Assembly: GCA_034440575.1 (NCBI GenBank)
Contig: JAOTOL010001548.1
Location: 1,699,820-1,763,819 of the forward strand
DNA length: 64,000 bases
From: Imbricaverruca yamaguchii
Lineage: Eukaryota > Arthropoda > Thecostraca > Neoverrucidae
Reading direction: 5' to 3'
Positions within the stretch are counted from its first letter, which is position 1. Each line of letters starts with the position of its first letter. Of this stretch, positions 46,274-57,834 are shown in pieces. Made by a program: the position numbers and the translations under genes. The notes below the pieces were generated by a model. It was not told the DNA's origin and made no database searches. It worked only from the letters and a program-made list of their open reading frames with translations.

Positions 46274-46768
46274 GTGGGGCGTCAGCTTGTACCAGAGATT
46301 TAGACTCCACTGTGGGGCGTCAGCCGGTACCGGAGATGTAGACTTCGCTGTGTGGAGCGTCGGCGGGTACCGGAGATATAGACTCAGCTGTGTGGGGCGT
46401 CACCATGTACCGGAGATGTAGACTCCGCTGTGTGGGACGTCAGCCTGTACCGGAGATGTAGACTCCGCTGTGTGGGGCGTCGGCCGGTACCGGAGATGTA
46501 GACTTCGCTGTGTGGAGCGTCGGCGGGTACCGGAGATATAGACTCAGCTGTGTGGGGCGTCACCCTGTACCGGAGATGTAGACTCCGCTGTGTGGGACGT
46601 CAGCCTGTACCGGAGATGTAGACTCCGCTGTATGGGGCGTCGGCCGGTACCGGAGATGTAGACTTCGCTGTGTGGAGCGTCGGCGGGTACAAGAGATGTA
46701 GACTCCTCTGTGTGGGTCGTCAGCGGGTACCAGAGATGTAGACACGTAACGACATTGGGAACCACGGC

Positions 46769-46798
46769 CTCCATCTGACACTTTTGTGTCAGATGGAG
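46769..46798. other. Perfect hairpin, 13-bp stem, 4-nt loop
   Basis: CTCCATCTGACAC, loop TTTT, then GTGTCAGATGGAG, directly after the end of repeat R copy B. The same border at 57835 lacks the hairpin. Function unknown. Confidence 0.85.
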
Positions 46799-46799
46799 C

Positions 46800-48165
46800 A
46801 ACCTGAAAACTGCCAGCAGATGTATCAGATGTGGGATAACAACAGGTGGCCCATTCTACGACGAAGTGACAGAAGCACAACACACAATATTTCATATTCC
46901 GATGAAAATGATGGAGTCGAGTCATCTGAGGCGCGGTATCCAGTCGTGTCGGCTTTAGAAAGATCAGGTCAATGATAAAATGTTATAGCCTCGGGCATTT
47001 ATGAGATGTCACCATACATGATTGGTTTGAGATCCTTAGCACAATGAAAGACCAATCCGTATTGTGCAAACGTATATATCGGTGAACACAATAATCCACT
47101 GCATGCTTTGGCCATTTCGGAATTTTCGTTCATAGGTTATTGGAAATGGTGACATCGTAGCGTAGTCACGTGAACTGCTTTAACTTTCGGAACAGTCACA
47201 ATGCGATTTGAAAATAGCGCAGAAATACAATTAGATATTTTACCTTTTGAATACAACAATAGGGGTTTTGTCACAAAATTGTTAATTTTAGTACCAAATG
47301 AAGCACGTAAGGTTCTTTTTTTGCGCTAGTTTCTCGTGACATGGCTTCAGATGCGTTTAGAACAGCATATTATTGAAATACAAGTCTTTTGTCATTCGAG
47401 GCATGTGATAAGATACTAATGTTAGTCATCTGATATTGAATGTTCCGTTGCACAAGTGTTCTAACTCGTTTTGGTGTTAAGGGTGAAATACAAATTGCAG
47501 AAATGCCTCTGAATTTTAGTAGATGGCCTTCCACGACAAATCGGCGGTTGAGGTGGCCAAGATATCACCTTACAATTCATACGTGGACGAAAATACTTAT
47601 ATATGGTGCATTTGTGTGTATAATCCAGTTGTGCAACTTTGATAAATATCGGAGGAAAGGTTCATGAGTTATGGTCTCGAACATTTTTTGAACGGCCACC
47701 TAAGTCTTTCGAGGCCTGTCGCTCAATGAAGAGTAAAATTGCACAAAGGTATATATCGCTAGAGTCGTCATGCTCCACTACACTTTGCGTTACTTTCGAA
47801 TTTCTTGTTGACGCATTTTTTTTTAAATCGTGAGCTTGTAACCTAAGATAACCTGAACTAGTTTGACCTTCGAGGTAGTGACAATGCTATTTTGGATGTT
47901 CATGGAAGTTATTCAAGATGGCATAACAATGTAGCACGCTCAATCTGCGTTCATTGAAGAGCATTGGAAATTGTCAGCACATCATACAGAAGACGTATGA
48001 TGCGTTTTTAGCACGATACGTTGAGTGGCCAATCGCTCCCATTTCACTTTAGGGGCAAAGGGACAGGGTGAAATGATTTGATAATAAAATGAGCTACACG
48101 TCATAAGAGAGCTTGTTTCAATGTTGTTCAAATTTGACCATTGGAAATCATCTGCACCTTCTCTA
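46800..48165. other. AT-rich stretch, nothing recognised
   Basis: Only frames of 60-75 codons without family resemblance are open. No repeat shared with other parts of the window was noticed. Confidence 0.5.
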
Positions 48166-48169
48166 GAAA

Positions 48170-49440
48170 CTAGAACATAGCATTAATCAGACCCAGCCAA
48201 CTCTGGTGGTGCTCCTTCATAAACCCACCATCAGAGGCGCCACCGGTATTATGTCCGCTCATGTCGCCCAGCGCGCTATCGGTGTGGTGCTGGGGACTCC
48301 AGGTGGTGATTTGATGCAATGGTGCTGAATGGTTTCTAACTTTTTGCTCAGAGTCGGTGAAGTGGTGGAAAAGATGATGATGCACTCTAGGATGGGTCGT
48401 ATGATTAACTTATAGAGCCGCAGTAGTGGGTCCCGGTCTCGGCTCCAGACCGTGCCTGTTAGAGCACGGATTTGTTGACGCGCGTCGTGTATCTCTTCGA
48501 GATGGTAGTTCTAAAAGCGTGACACTTTTCACCTGTTTCATGATTGCCGTCGATGTGAAGGAAGCTGTGGGTGTAGGGCGGAGGCGACTAGATACGACTG
48601 ACATATTTTTATACGGAAAGGGTGAAGCCCAAATTTGCTGCTTGAATTGTCCTCTCAGCTGTTTGAATTGTCCTCTCAGCTTTTAGGAAGCATTTTGCTG
48701 TTATCCAAATGTCTACGTCGTCCGCGAAAAGTGAATATTTAAGTGATATGCCTCGTGATCGGGAAGTATATTGTTAACTATGATGATGAATAAGTTTCGA
48801 GAGGGCACGCTCCCGTGTCAGATCCTGATCCGGGGGCGTGGTGCTTGATGTGAAGGTGCCGTATCTGACCTTAGGACCCTGTTTCCGAGGAAGTTGAGAA
48901 TGAAGCGTGCCGTGTGTCCGCGTAGCACACGCACTCCACGCATCTTGTGGAGTACGTGTGTTAATGCGGACTTGTATACTCCGTCGAATGCTGCAGTGAT
49001 GTCTAAGTGTGCGGCTGTTATTGCACGTTCGATGCGTAGACCAATGTTGATGTGGTACACTAGCCGAATGAGATTGTCTGTGGTTTATTTTGACGCTGGA
49101 AGCGGCACTGAAATTCGTCGAATTGGTCGTTGTGTTCTAGAAAGCCTCGCAATCGTACGTTACCCATGCGCTGGACCAGCCTATCAGAACACGAGTAAGT
49201 GAACTAGGCCTATACCCTGCTGTGGGGAAACGATCCTCGCGCTACTTTGGCAAATTTTCCGCCAAGTAGTAGGAAAGGTGTCGCTTAAGTACAGTTCGGT
49301 AATTGCTACTAGTAAGCACGTTATATTATTACTATTGAGATGTTTGGAAAACTGGTAATGAACGTTGTCCGGCCCACCTGACGTGTTTGAACACTTTCTG
49401 AGAGCAAGGTGCAATCAAGGATGTAGTGCAATACAATGCA
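48170..49440 (-). pseudogene. Decayed non-LTR reverse transcriptase
   Basis: Read on the minus strand, fragments appear in RT order: SGGPDNVHYQFSKHL and TWRKICQSSARIVSPQQG near 49380-49210, then HLDITAAFDGVYKSAL and RGHTARFILNFLGNRVL near 49000-48860, and a C-terminal thumb region (RLYKLIIRPILEC and SPTLSKKLETIQHH in shifted frames) near 48420-48270. The catalytic DD box could not be found intact. Many stops and frameshifts show an old copy, probably related to the jockey or I group and different from the element at 1071-6196. Confidence 0.75.
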
Positions 49441-49782
49441 AGGAGGAAGAGTGCAATAAAAACAAGGCGGGTCTCCGTCGCGGCAAATGCTACTATGGTC
49501 CGAGGCGGGTACGACGAGTGGGCTCGCTTGCCTGTTTGGCTTCTGCTTAGTTACCCCTTGAAAGGGTTGTGCAGCCTTTTCACGGTAGTGCACTATAATA
49601 TAGCAAACATTATTTTTCCCATCCGGTATGCTTGTACAGGAACTCGTCTTCAATGCATCTTTGGTTACACGCTGCCGAATAAAATGTTTTCTCTTTATTC
49701 ACTATCTTTCTGATCTCTATTCTCTATGGCAATAGCCAGCAATACCAATAGCTATCGGTACGACAGAAACGTAGACCCGTAA

Positions 49783-50040
49783 ATGTCTAAAAGCATAGGA
49801 CTCGGAAAGTCTAAAAACATCGAATCCGTTTCATCCGGGGATCGGCTGCTTATATTTAGATTAGATAGAAGCACGGGAAGATTGGAAGAGCAGATGCTGA
49901 ACTTTCGGGCGGCTGAACTGAAAACCTTGGGCGCAAAAATAAAATCGAAAGAATGTTGGCTGCATACAAAAGTTGCCGAAATCCGATTTTTTCAACGTCC
50001 AATGGGTGTGAACGGGGGAGGCGGGGTGGACAGGGGCTAG
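49783..50040 (+). CDS. Small hypothetical ORF, weak
   Basis: The 85-codon frame starts MSKSIGLGKSKNIESVSSGD and contains a charged central part (RLEEQMLNFRAAELKTLGAK) with helical character. No known family is recognised. It lies about 290 bp upstream of the GC-rich candidate exon at 50325. The protein-like composition is the only support. Confidence 0.2.
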   Translation: MSKSIGLGKSKNIESVSSGDRLLIFRLDRSTGRLEEQMLNFRAAELKTLGAKIKSKECWLHTKVAEIRFFQRPMGVNGGGGVDRG

Positions 50041-50099
50041 GGCAGAATACAGTCCATGTCTTAGCTCTGCTTTAAAATCGTTCCTGCGCTCCTGGGGTC

Positions 50100-50520
50100 G
50101 GATTTCACCTGGAATCTCAATGCACCATCGCCCGCCAGTCCGTCGGCCAGCTGCCGCGCGCGCCCAGCCGGCGGGGACAGGTTTCGTCGTCAGCTGATTG
50201 TCCGTCTCATCTGCCGATCAGCTGACGCCGGTGCACGTGACGCCAGCCGCGCGCTCCCCCAGTGGTTGCAGGCGGCTCGGCGGAGCGAGGTGGCGCCGTC
50301 GGTGGCGCGGCTGTGGCGGGAGCGATGTGGCGGCCGGCGACGCGCGGCGGCGTCGGTACCGACGGCGCGTCGGAGCCGACGCGGCCCGACGATCGGCCCG
50401 AGGCCGATATAGAGTCGGACGAAGATGACCAGCGAACGATGGGATTCGAGGACACTCTGGTGAGTCACCAACGATAGGCTCGGTCCGGACAGAATTAGAC
50501 GCCAGGTGCCTCCCACTACC
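50100..50520. promoter_or_regulatory. GC- and CpG-rich island
   Basis: A sharply GC-rich block with many CG dinucleotides in otherwise AT-rich surroundings. It could mark a promoter or first exon. No TATA box or initiator was identified. Confidence 0.4.
50325..50459 (+). CDS. Candidate first coding exon of an unidentified gene
   Basis: ATG at 50325 opens 45 codons reading MWRPATRGGVGTDGASEPTR, then a strongly acidic stretch IESDEDDQRTMGFEDTL, directly followed by a consensus donor GTGAGT (50460). An upstream ATG at 50262 is in the same frame. The sudden consensus splice site, acidic low-complexity N-terminus and CpG-rich setting are typical of first exons. No second exon was found downstream to 64000, so the gene cannot be named. 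Confidence 0.35.
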
Positions 50521-50904
50521 CGGGTGGCTGGGAGAACTCCTAGCAAGCTGACGTGCAGCCTATTTACTCAAGTTGTTTGACCAGTTTGTCCTGTCTCCGT
50601 AGCTCTGGAATGGAGGGAACCACCAACTTGAGAGAAAACACGAGCACGTGTTTGAAAGTCGAGTTCTGTTTGGTTTTTCACCTACTTTTCTAAAAGATGG
50701 ATTGTGACTTAGTTAGCACACTCGACGGCAAATGTTACCAGTAATTATGCGGTCTCTGCCGCCAGTCGCCTACATTGTTCAGCTGCCGTCACAGGCGCCC
50801 ACCATGAGTCGCCGCTACCTAACCTGCCCCCGGCTGGGGAATTCTATTACAGATCGACCGGGGCCCGGCACCCTCATGTCTCAGACTTTGAGCAAAATTG
50901 GTGA

Positions 50905-51195
50905 ACAGGGCTATCGTATGCCCTGAATCCACTTGTGTACATTTCACTTCGATCAGGTCAACGATTCAGGAGTTATAGGCTTGGACATTTCTGGAAAGTC
51001 ACCATGCAAGGTAATGTTCGGTGGCCGACAACTATGTGAGTTAAATGCCGAAATGTAAATATCCCTACATTTTTTAACTTGCAAAGATACGTGGATTCTA
51101 ATCCTGACAATATTTGTAATATGTGATGAATAATGAAAGAGTTACCACCATAGCATCAGGTCATGTCACCTTCGGTGACCTCGATGTCTGTGAAA
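50905..51195 (-). repeat. Dispersed repeat family S, copy 1
   Basis: Reverse-oriented relative of 52218-52545 and 52869-53190. Shared pieces include CTGATCGAAGTGAAAT, TATAACTCCTGAATCGT and TGTCGGCCACCGAACATTAC when read on the minus strand. No coding capacity is seen. Confidence 0.7.
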
Positions 51196-51299
51196 TCCTT
51201 GCTTTTTATTGACTGAATGGAAGGACCATGTTTTGCTTGATAACAGGAAATACAAATAGGCGTTTTTTTAGATAAAAATAACGCATACTAAATCGATTA

Positions 51300-51730
51300 C
51301 GGCTCGGACACACTGCACTCACGCACTCTACCTCTTACAACAACTCCCACGACCACAATGCACAACATGTCAACCAACACTCACAATTAAACACATACTC
51401 ATACACAGCACCAAATACAACACAGAAAGACAACCCATCACAAATTACTGCAACATGAACAACATCCCACTAAACATCACGACACTTCTCAACGATGAAC
51501 ATCCAACATTACACGAGCACCTCTTCCACTTTCTCTCTATCACACGCCTGATCCACGAACTATGATAAAAAAGACAAAAAAGAGAAGATATGTTAACAAA
51601 GGAAAGAAAAAAATAAACAAAGTGGGGAAAAAGGAAAAAATGAAAAGATATGTTTAAAAAAGAAAAACAGAAAATCAACAAAAAAGAAAAAGAAAAAACT
51701 ACCCCACGTGATATTTACTAACACTAACGT
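51300..51730. other. Low-complexity A-rich and ACA-rich stretch
   Basis: CAACACTCACAATTAAACAC-type sequence grades into a purine-rich AAAAAGACAAAAAAGAGAAG block. No gene is evident. Confidence 0.6.
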
Positions 51731-52217
51731 TCTTGCATTGTACAATCAATACTGGCGATGACCCGACCCCAACCCTCCAACTACACCCTGCCCCATGGCA
51801 CCGACCGGACTGGCAAACTCTATACTTCTGCACCAGCTCAGCCTTGACTCCTACTTCATCTGCCTGCAAGACGTCTCAACTTCTATTACCTCTACACGCC
51901 ATTCTTCAAGTCGCCTCAACTATCTCACAACTCGCCTCTACAAGACGACTATAATCTTCTTCGCTTCCTCTCATCCGCAACACATTACTCCTCATACCCT
52001 TTCACCCTTAAGAAACAGCAACAAAATACTGACGCCACAAACGCCCCCCGGAAACAGCCGACATCACCACGCCGTGGCAGGCTGGTCAAATACACAGACA
52101 CACACACAAAGCTTGCGATCCCCAGACGAACATTTGTAGCAAAAACGCTATAATCTGTATTCTTTATATGTTGAGCGAAAATATGTCCTTCCATCGTGTC
52201 AATCTAAAAAAGTAAAT

Positions 52218-52545
52218 TTTCACGGGCATCGAAGTCGCCGGAGGTCACGTGACCTGGTTCCATGGGGTAGCTTTTGAATTATTTATCACATGTGCAAATA
52301 TTACCGGAATTGGATTCGGTGAAAATTTGTGAGTTCAGAAATGTCTGGATATTTCAATTTTTAACGATATTTATCATAGTTATCGGCCACCGAGCGTAAC
52401 CATGGAGTGTGACCTTCCAGAAGTACCCGAGGCTATAACTCCTGAATCTTTTACCTGATCGAAATATAATTTTAGCAGGAGGATTCAGGGTATAGGATAA
52501 TCCAACGTATCAATTATTTGCTCAAATTCTGAAAGGTGAGTGTGG
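52218..52545 (+). repeat. Dispersed repeat family S, copy 2
   Basis: ACGGGCATCGAAGTCGCCGG followed by AGGTCACGTGACCTG, ATCGGCCACCGAGCG, GACCTTCCAGAAGTACC and GAGGCTATAACTCCTGA aligns over about 330 bp with copy 3. Confidence 0.85.
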
Positions 52546-52868
52546 ACTCACCGATTTGTCCCAGAATTTCCACGTTATATTTCGTTAAATTTATTAATAT
52601 TGTACAAGTTTGTGCATTACTACTTTATAAATCAGCTCATCATCCACACAATGCCAGAGAATGCACTGGTATGCGTCATGAAATTGCATCTAGAAATTGG
52701 ACGGGGGGGGGAGGACGGCCGAGTTAGTAGCTCAATCTTCGAAAGACTTCAAATATGGTAAAATTTGTGCCTTCCAAATGGGGATTTATAGGAAAAACGC
52801 CAATTTTGTATTTGCTATGTATCAAACCCAAACATGGTTCCTCCATTCTGCAAATATAAGCAAAAATA

Positions 52869-53190
52869 TAACGGGAATCGAGGTCATCGGATGTCACGTG
52901 ACCTGAGGTCATACAGTAACTTGTATTATTAATCACTTGTTGCAAACATTCTCAGAATTGGATTCCTCGTACCTTTGCGAGTTCAAAAATGTCTGCACAT
53001 TTATATTTTGAATGATATTTAGCATATTTGTCGGCCACCGAACACAACCTTATAGAGCGACCTTCCAGAAATTCCAGAAGCTATAACTCCTGACCCGGTG
53101 ACCTGACCGAAGTAAAATTTCCACAGGTGGATTCTGGGCATAAGGTAACCCCATACACCAATTTTCATCAAAATCGGAGACATGAGGGTG
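52869..53190 (+). repeat. Dispersed repeat family S, copy 3
   Basis: ACGGGAATCGAGGTCATCGG, TGTCACGTGACCTGAGG, GTCGGCCACCGAACACAACC and GAAGCTATAACTCCTGACCC. It leads directly into the 23-bp minisatellite. Confidence 0.85.
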
Positions 53191-53239
53191 GACAATTACC
53201 CCTTTGCCTGGTCGATTTACCCTGGAACTCCCAACTGTG

Positions 53240-53420
53240 GTCGCGGCCGCCGAGTGTGGGCTGGACTGAGCTCCAGGTGTGGGCCGGACTGAGCTCCGGG
53301 TGTGGGCCGGACTGAGCTCCGGGTGTGGGCTGGACTGAGCTCCGGGTGTGGGCCGGACTGAGCTCCGGGTGTGGGCCGGACTGAGCTCCGGGTGTAGGCT
53401 GGACTGAGCTCCGGGTGGAA
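53240..53420. repeat. 23-bp minisatellite
   Basis: About eight units of GAGCTCCGGGTGTGGGCCGG ACT. Confidence 0.95.
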
Positions 53421-53429
53421 CAGCGCTGT

Positions 53430-55800
53430 GTGGCGACTTCCCTGAATGAACCCGGCGGCCGTTCCGATAGACTACGGCGACATAAAGTACACTCTTCACG
53501 CGTGACCCCGGCTATGCATTCTGTAACTCTTACAGTAAATCTTCTTAGTCTCAGCACCTTAAGCAAGCAATCCGAAGAAATTAAGCTGATCTTCAATGAA
53601 CTTGCAGGTTCTGAATGTTACCGCTTTCGAATGTTTCCTTATTTGCCAGTCTGGATTGTTTTCGAGTGGCTTGCACTACCATCTAAGTCACTCATGTATA
53701 TCCGGTGTCGCACCTATGGTTCGCGTCAGGGGGGGGGGATTTGGAGGGGCCCACCTGTCCAAGTTGTTAAAAGTCGCGGGATGTCGACCACTATATTTTC
53801 CGATGGGCTAATTATAATGTTGTAATTAAGTAATTTAAACAACAACTTAATTGTCCTATGGAGTAAGCCTAGACTACCACCATCGTTTTAAGCCACCGTA
53901 TTCCAATCACCTAGCTGTTCAAGAGGCTTTTTTCTTGTATCCCTTGCTAACACCTTTTACACTGTTTAAAGTACAGCTACAGAAAGCATGCCAAATGTAG
54001 AGGTGTTCGATTTCACGCCTGCATTGTGCCGAGACACTGCAATTTTGATGCACCCTGGCGCGATTATTTGGGGCCCACCAACACTCATGGGGCCATGCCA
54101 CTTGGGTACGCCGCTGTCAGTGAGACCACGTCGCTTTTTGCGGGCTCCGGCACTCTTAAAAAAAATACCTCATGCCGTTTTTCTGGTCATGGTGTGCTTT
54201 CAGAACACCGGTGCCTTTCAGGATTTTCTGGGCCTTTGACGGCTCCCCATGTGCTTATTTAGCGGATCGGCGCGTACTTTAAAGCCCTGCCAATTTGCTT
54301 GGGCCCAGATGTGATTTTTCCGTCTTCCGTTGTGCTGGTAGGGCCCCGTTTGTTTATTTGGGGTACCTGATGCGAATTTGTGGGGCCTCGGTGTGATTTT
54401 TGAGACCCTCGGTTTGAGTGATAAGTAACGAATTCTGTCCCCGCCATTGCATAGGACGCTGCAGCACTAGTCGTCTGCTAGCATCTCAAAATATAATACT
54501 CAACCATATTTTGGTTTAATGCAGCTTTTATGCCGTGGATAACATTGCTTTTCTTCTTTCATAATCAGTGAAAGTCTCCGATTTGAGCATTAATTAATAA
54601 TTTGAGCAAATCGTCATTTCTGCAGAACCACACGGGGATATTAAACCTTCCTTGGCTCTAGGGTTTTAGTGCACATCGACCAAATTTGATCATTAAACCC
54701 TCGAAATTTTACTTTCTTGTGTCATATCGCACACCGTTTCAAATGATACGTTTCAAATACTTTCTAATCAATGAAGACCTATGTGGGTAAATATTTTCTC
54801 AGCAATGTTCTTTTATTGCGGTTTCTCAGTATATTATCGTTACGGTGGCTATTGCCATAAGCGTATAGCAGTCGTGCCACCGAAAGTCTATGTGACTCAG
54901 ATCAGAAGCAGACCAGGATAATGTAACGGACGGAAGGCTAATATAGTTTGATCCCTAACCTATTCCCAAAATTAACAAATTCGTCCGATTTTCACCGTTC
55001 GTTGGCGGCGGGCCCTTTTTAGGTTCGTTTTCTTTTGATATAATACTTTACATCTCTCCTGTTGTCCCGTCCCTGATTATAGGTCCAACCAGCAAGCTAT
55101 TGGTGTGAAAGAAGGGCCGAAGAGGCCATTCTTTCCTGTTAACGCTCATTGACCACATGTTTAAAACTAAAAATATTGCTGTGAACTATGTGGTATGTTA
55201 GCGATGAAGCAAACCAATGGAAACCTTCACACCCGCTCTATTTGTTCCTCCACTCATGGATGCAATGCATTTTGCTCAATCATTCCACGCATCGTCGTAG
55301 GTGTAATATTGAGATCAGAAGTGTGGGGTACTCGTCTCCCCGCGTCTCGGACGGTAGAGCTGCCCATACAGATTTCTACTACCAGGGGATCAACCGTGGG
55401 GTGATGCAGAAGGGATCTAAATTTAACTCACCGGTACCAATGACTCCTGCCTGTCCACCCCCACCCCTCCCCCAAAAGAATATTCATGACACATTTACCA
55501 TGGACACAAACCGAAATATGAGCTCTGCAAAGAGTAGCGTGATTGTGAACCACGCTTCAAATTGTGTCATAGATCCTACAGACAGCTAAATACCTATCTT
55601 TTTAGCAGGCGCGAACCATGAAATGGAAACACGAAGGAGAACGAGCAAAGGTAGAGTCACGCTTCAGGCTATATTTCCCATCGTTACCTGTCACGTCAGA
55701 AACACAAGACTCTCTATTCTGGGTACTAGTGTGTACAGTGTTACAGCACCCGAGAGCCTCTGCAATGTCACACGACAGACTACCTGTGGTCACCGCGCCA
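53430..55800. other. Stretch without recognisable gene
   Basis: Frames up to 136 codons are open but none has a motif, signal or family resemblance. There is a G-run at 53732-53740. No exon with clear homology was found. Confidence 0.45.
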
Positions 55801-55811
55801 CCAACCGTCGC

Positions 55812-56230
55812 ATGGCTGTGAAGCTTCACGGGACTTCACATCACTAGCCGTTTCCCGGTTGTGAAGCATCACGGAACTTCACATCACTAGCCGTTTCCCG
55901 GTTGTGAAGCATCACGGAACTTCACATCACTAGCCGTTGCCAGGCTGTGAAGCTTCACGGGACTTCACATCACTAGCCGTTGCCCGGTCGTGAAGCATCA
56001 CGGGACTTCACATCACTAGCCGTTGCCCGGCTGTGAAGCATCACGGGACTTCACATCACTAGCCGTTGCCCAGCTGTGAAGCTTCACGGGACTTCACATC
56101 ACTAGCCGTTGCCCGGCTGTGAAGCATCACGGGACTTCACATCACTAGCCGTTGCCCGGCTGTAAAGCATCACGGGACTTCACATCACTAGCCGTTGCCC
56201 AGCTGTGAAGCTTCACGGAACTTCACCACA
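55812..56230. repeat. 44-bp minisatellite
   Basis: About nine units of TGTGAAGCATCACGGGACTT CACATCACTAGCCGTTGCCC GG. GTGAAGCATCAC and GTGAAGCTTCAC parts are internally palindromic. Confidence 0.95.
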
Positions 56231-56804
56231 GGTCGGGACCAGTTCCCGAAGCATTATAGAACTCTTATCAACCTGGGTTCTACTGCTTCTTCCTTATCGT
56301 CTATAGGTGCACGGCTACTTTTCTCATACAAATATGACACGTTGCCTCTCGTGCAATAATCATGCATACTGTGGATATAGACAATGTTGGCTATACTTGT
56401 AATCGGTCTCAAATCTAAGATGGAATAAAGATGGCTGGGGTAGTTATCTACACTAAAAAAACGCCAGTATTGTATGCCAAGTGGCTTATCGTGCAGTAAT
56501 AGTGTTAGAATGACCCGTTTCACTTATTTTTTAGTCGTCCTTGTGGTGATGCGGGTAACATGCTAGTGACACATGAGAGTTACCTAACAAATAGTCAGAG
56601 TCGGTACGCTGTCCGTTAGAGAGGTCGTAAATATAAATATCCACAGTTTGATGTCCGCTAGTTGTGCGCAGTTGGTGGCTCTGTCGGCAGCCGGCTGGCC
56701 TGGTGACCCTACGTAATCTGCCTGTTGTGCAGGCCCGCTAATATGCAGTTTAATATGCACCACGGTCGTTCGCTGGTGCTTCATCAACTGCGCACATTCC
56801 TGCA

Positions 56805-57200
56805 TGATGTGCGCTGGGGCTGTTATGGCCTAGCCACTGTTTGTCAGTGCGCCCCTGGACTGTTGTGGCCCAGTCACTGTCTGCCAGTGAGCCCCTGGAC
56901 TGTTGTGGCCTAGCCACTGTTTGTCAGTGCACCCCTGGACTGTTGTGGCCCAGCCACTGTTTGTCAGTGCGCCCCTGGACTGTTGTGGCCTAGCCACTGT
57001 TTGTCAGTGCACCCCTGGACTGTTGTGGCCTAGCCACTGTTTGTCGGAGCACCCCTGGACTGTTTTGGCCTAGCCACTGTTTGTCGGTGCGCCCCTGGGC
57101 TGTTGTGGCCTAGCCACTGTTTGTCAGTGCGGCCCTGGACAGTTTTTGGCGTTGCCACTGTTTGTCGGTGCACCCCTGGACTGTTGTGGCCCGCAACGTT
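56805..57200. repeat. 40-bp minisatellite
   Basis: About ten units of CCACTGTTTGTCAGTGCGCC CCTGGACTGTTGTGGCCTAG. Confidence 0.95.
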
Positions 57201-57834
57201 GCTGTGGTGCGCCAAAGGCACGGCGCCAACAGTCAATGACCTGGCAAGCCTCCTGCAGCCACTCACGAGAACCCCGCCGCGCCAGATAGTGGCAACGCCG
57301 ACATCGACGGCGGACCCCAATGGTCGGGTCACGCGGTCAAGGTCAGCGCGTTGGTTCGAGCTCGGTTCGACCGGCGCGTAGATATCGGTAGTTGGCAATC
57401 TCCCGGTGATATTGCTATGTGTGGTGATGCTTTGCTATCATATATCTCACACAAAACCTCTGCAGTTGATGCGCCCTAAAACCCAAATAACTAACTATCT
57501 CACACAAGCTTACCGGAGCAAGCCTTTTCTGAACTCCACTATTAGTTCCATCAGCCTGTCGCATAGTGACATAATCGGTCTTGCCGAAACACATGTGGCT
57601 GATCTGGTCAGACTCATAAAATTGCTCCCCTTTCACCTTGTCTGCGACCGAGACCCTCAGAAATTGCCCTTACAGTTCACAGTTATAACTTATAAATCGT
57701 CTACTACCAATATGTGGAGAAATGCCATTTCTTTTTAGCCTTTGCCATCACGAGTTCGAATATTTCTGCAATACAACTCAGGCTCAGATAACCGAGATTC
57801 TCATCCCAGCACGTACCTTGAACATGAAAAGAAA

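Larger units (their letters stand above)
43590..46770 (+). repeat. Composite repeat family R, copy B, with two insertions
   Basis: It starts within the module AATTGCGGCCAAACCGCC, has the 20-bp minisatellite (TCTCCTGAGTGTGTCGAGAC type, 43705-44010), the TTGCGTTACCCGAGGCG module, and GATAGCAGTGGATAAGATAA at 45437. A 40-bp minisatellite (TAGACTCCGCTGTGTGGGGC GTCAGCCGGTAC) follows at 45540-45799 and 46274-46745. It ends at GGAACCACGGCCT. A 1286-bp insert (44131-45416) and a hAT-like MITE (45800-46273) interrupt it. Confidence 0.82.

Noticed and set aside
51733..52139. Open frames resembling the start of a retrotransposon endonuclease (LQDV motif)
   Set aside because: Only a short string fits, frames are in low-complexity AC-rich DNA, and no GDFN or SDH motif follows.
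55188..55589. 133-codon frame as a gene
   Set aside because: No family resemblance, signal or splice context; length is within chance expectation for the region.
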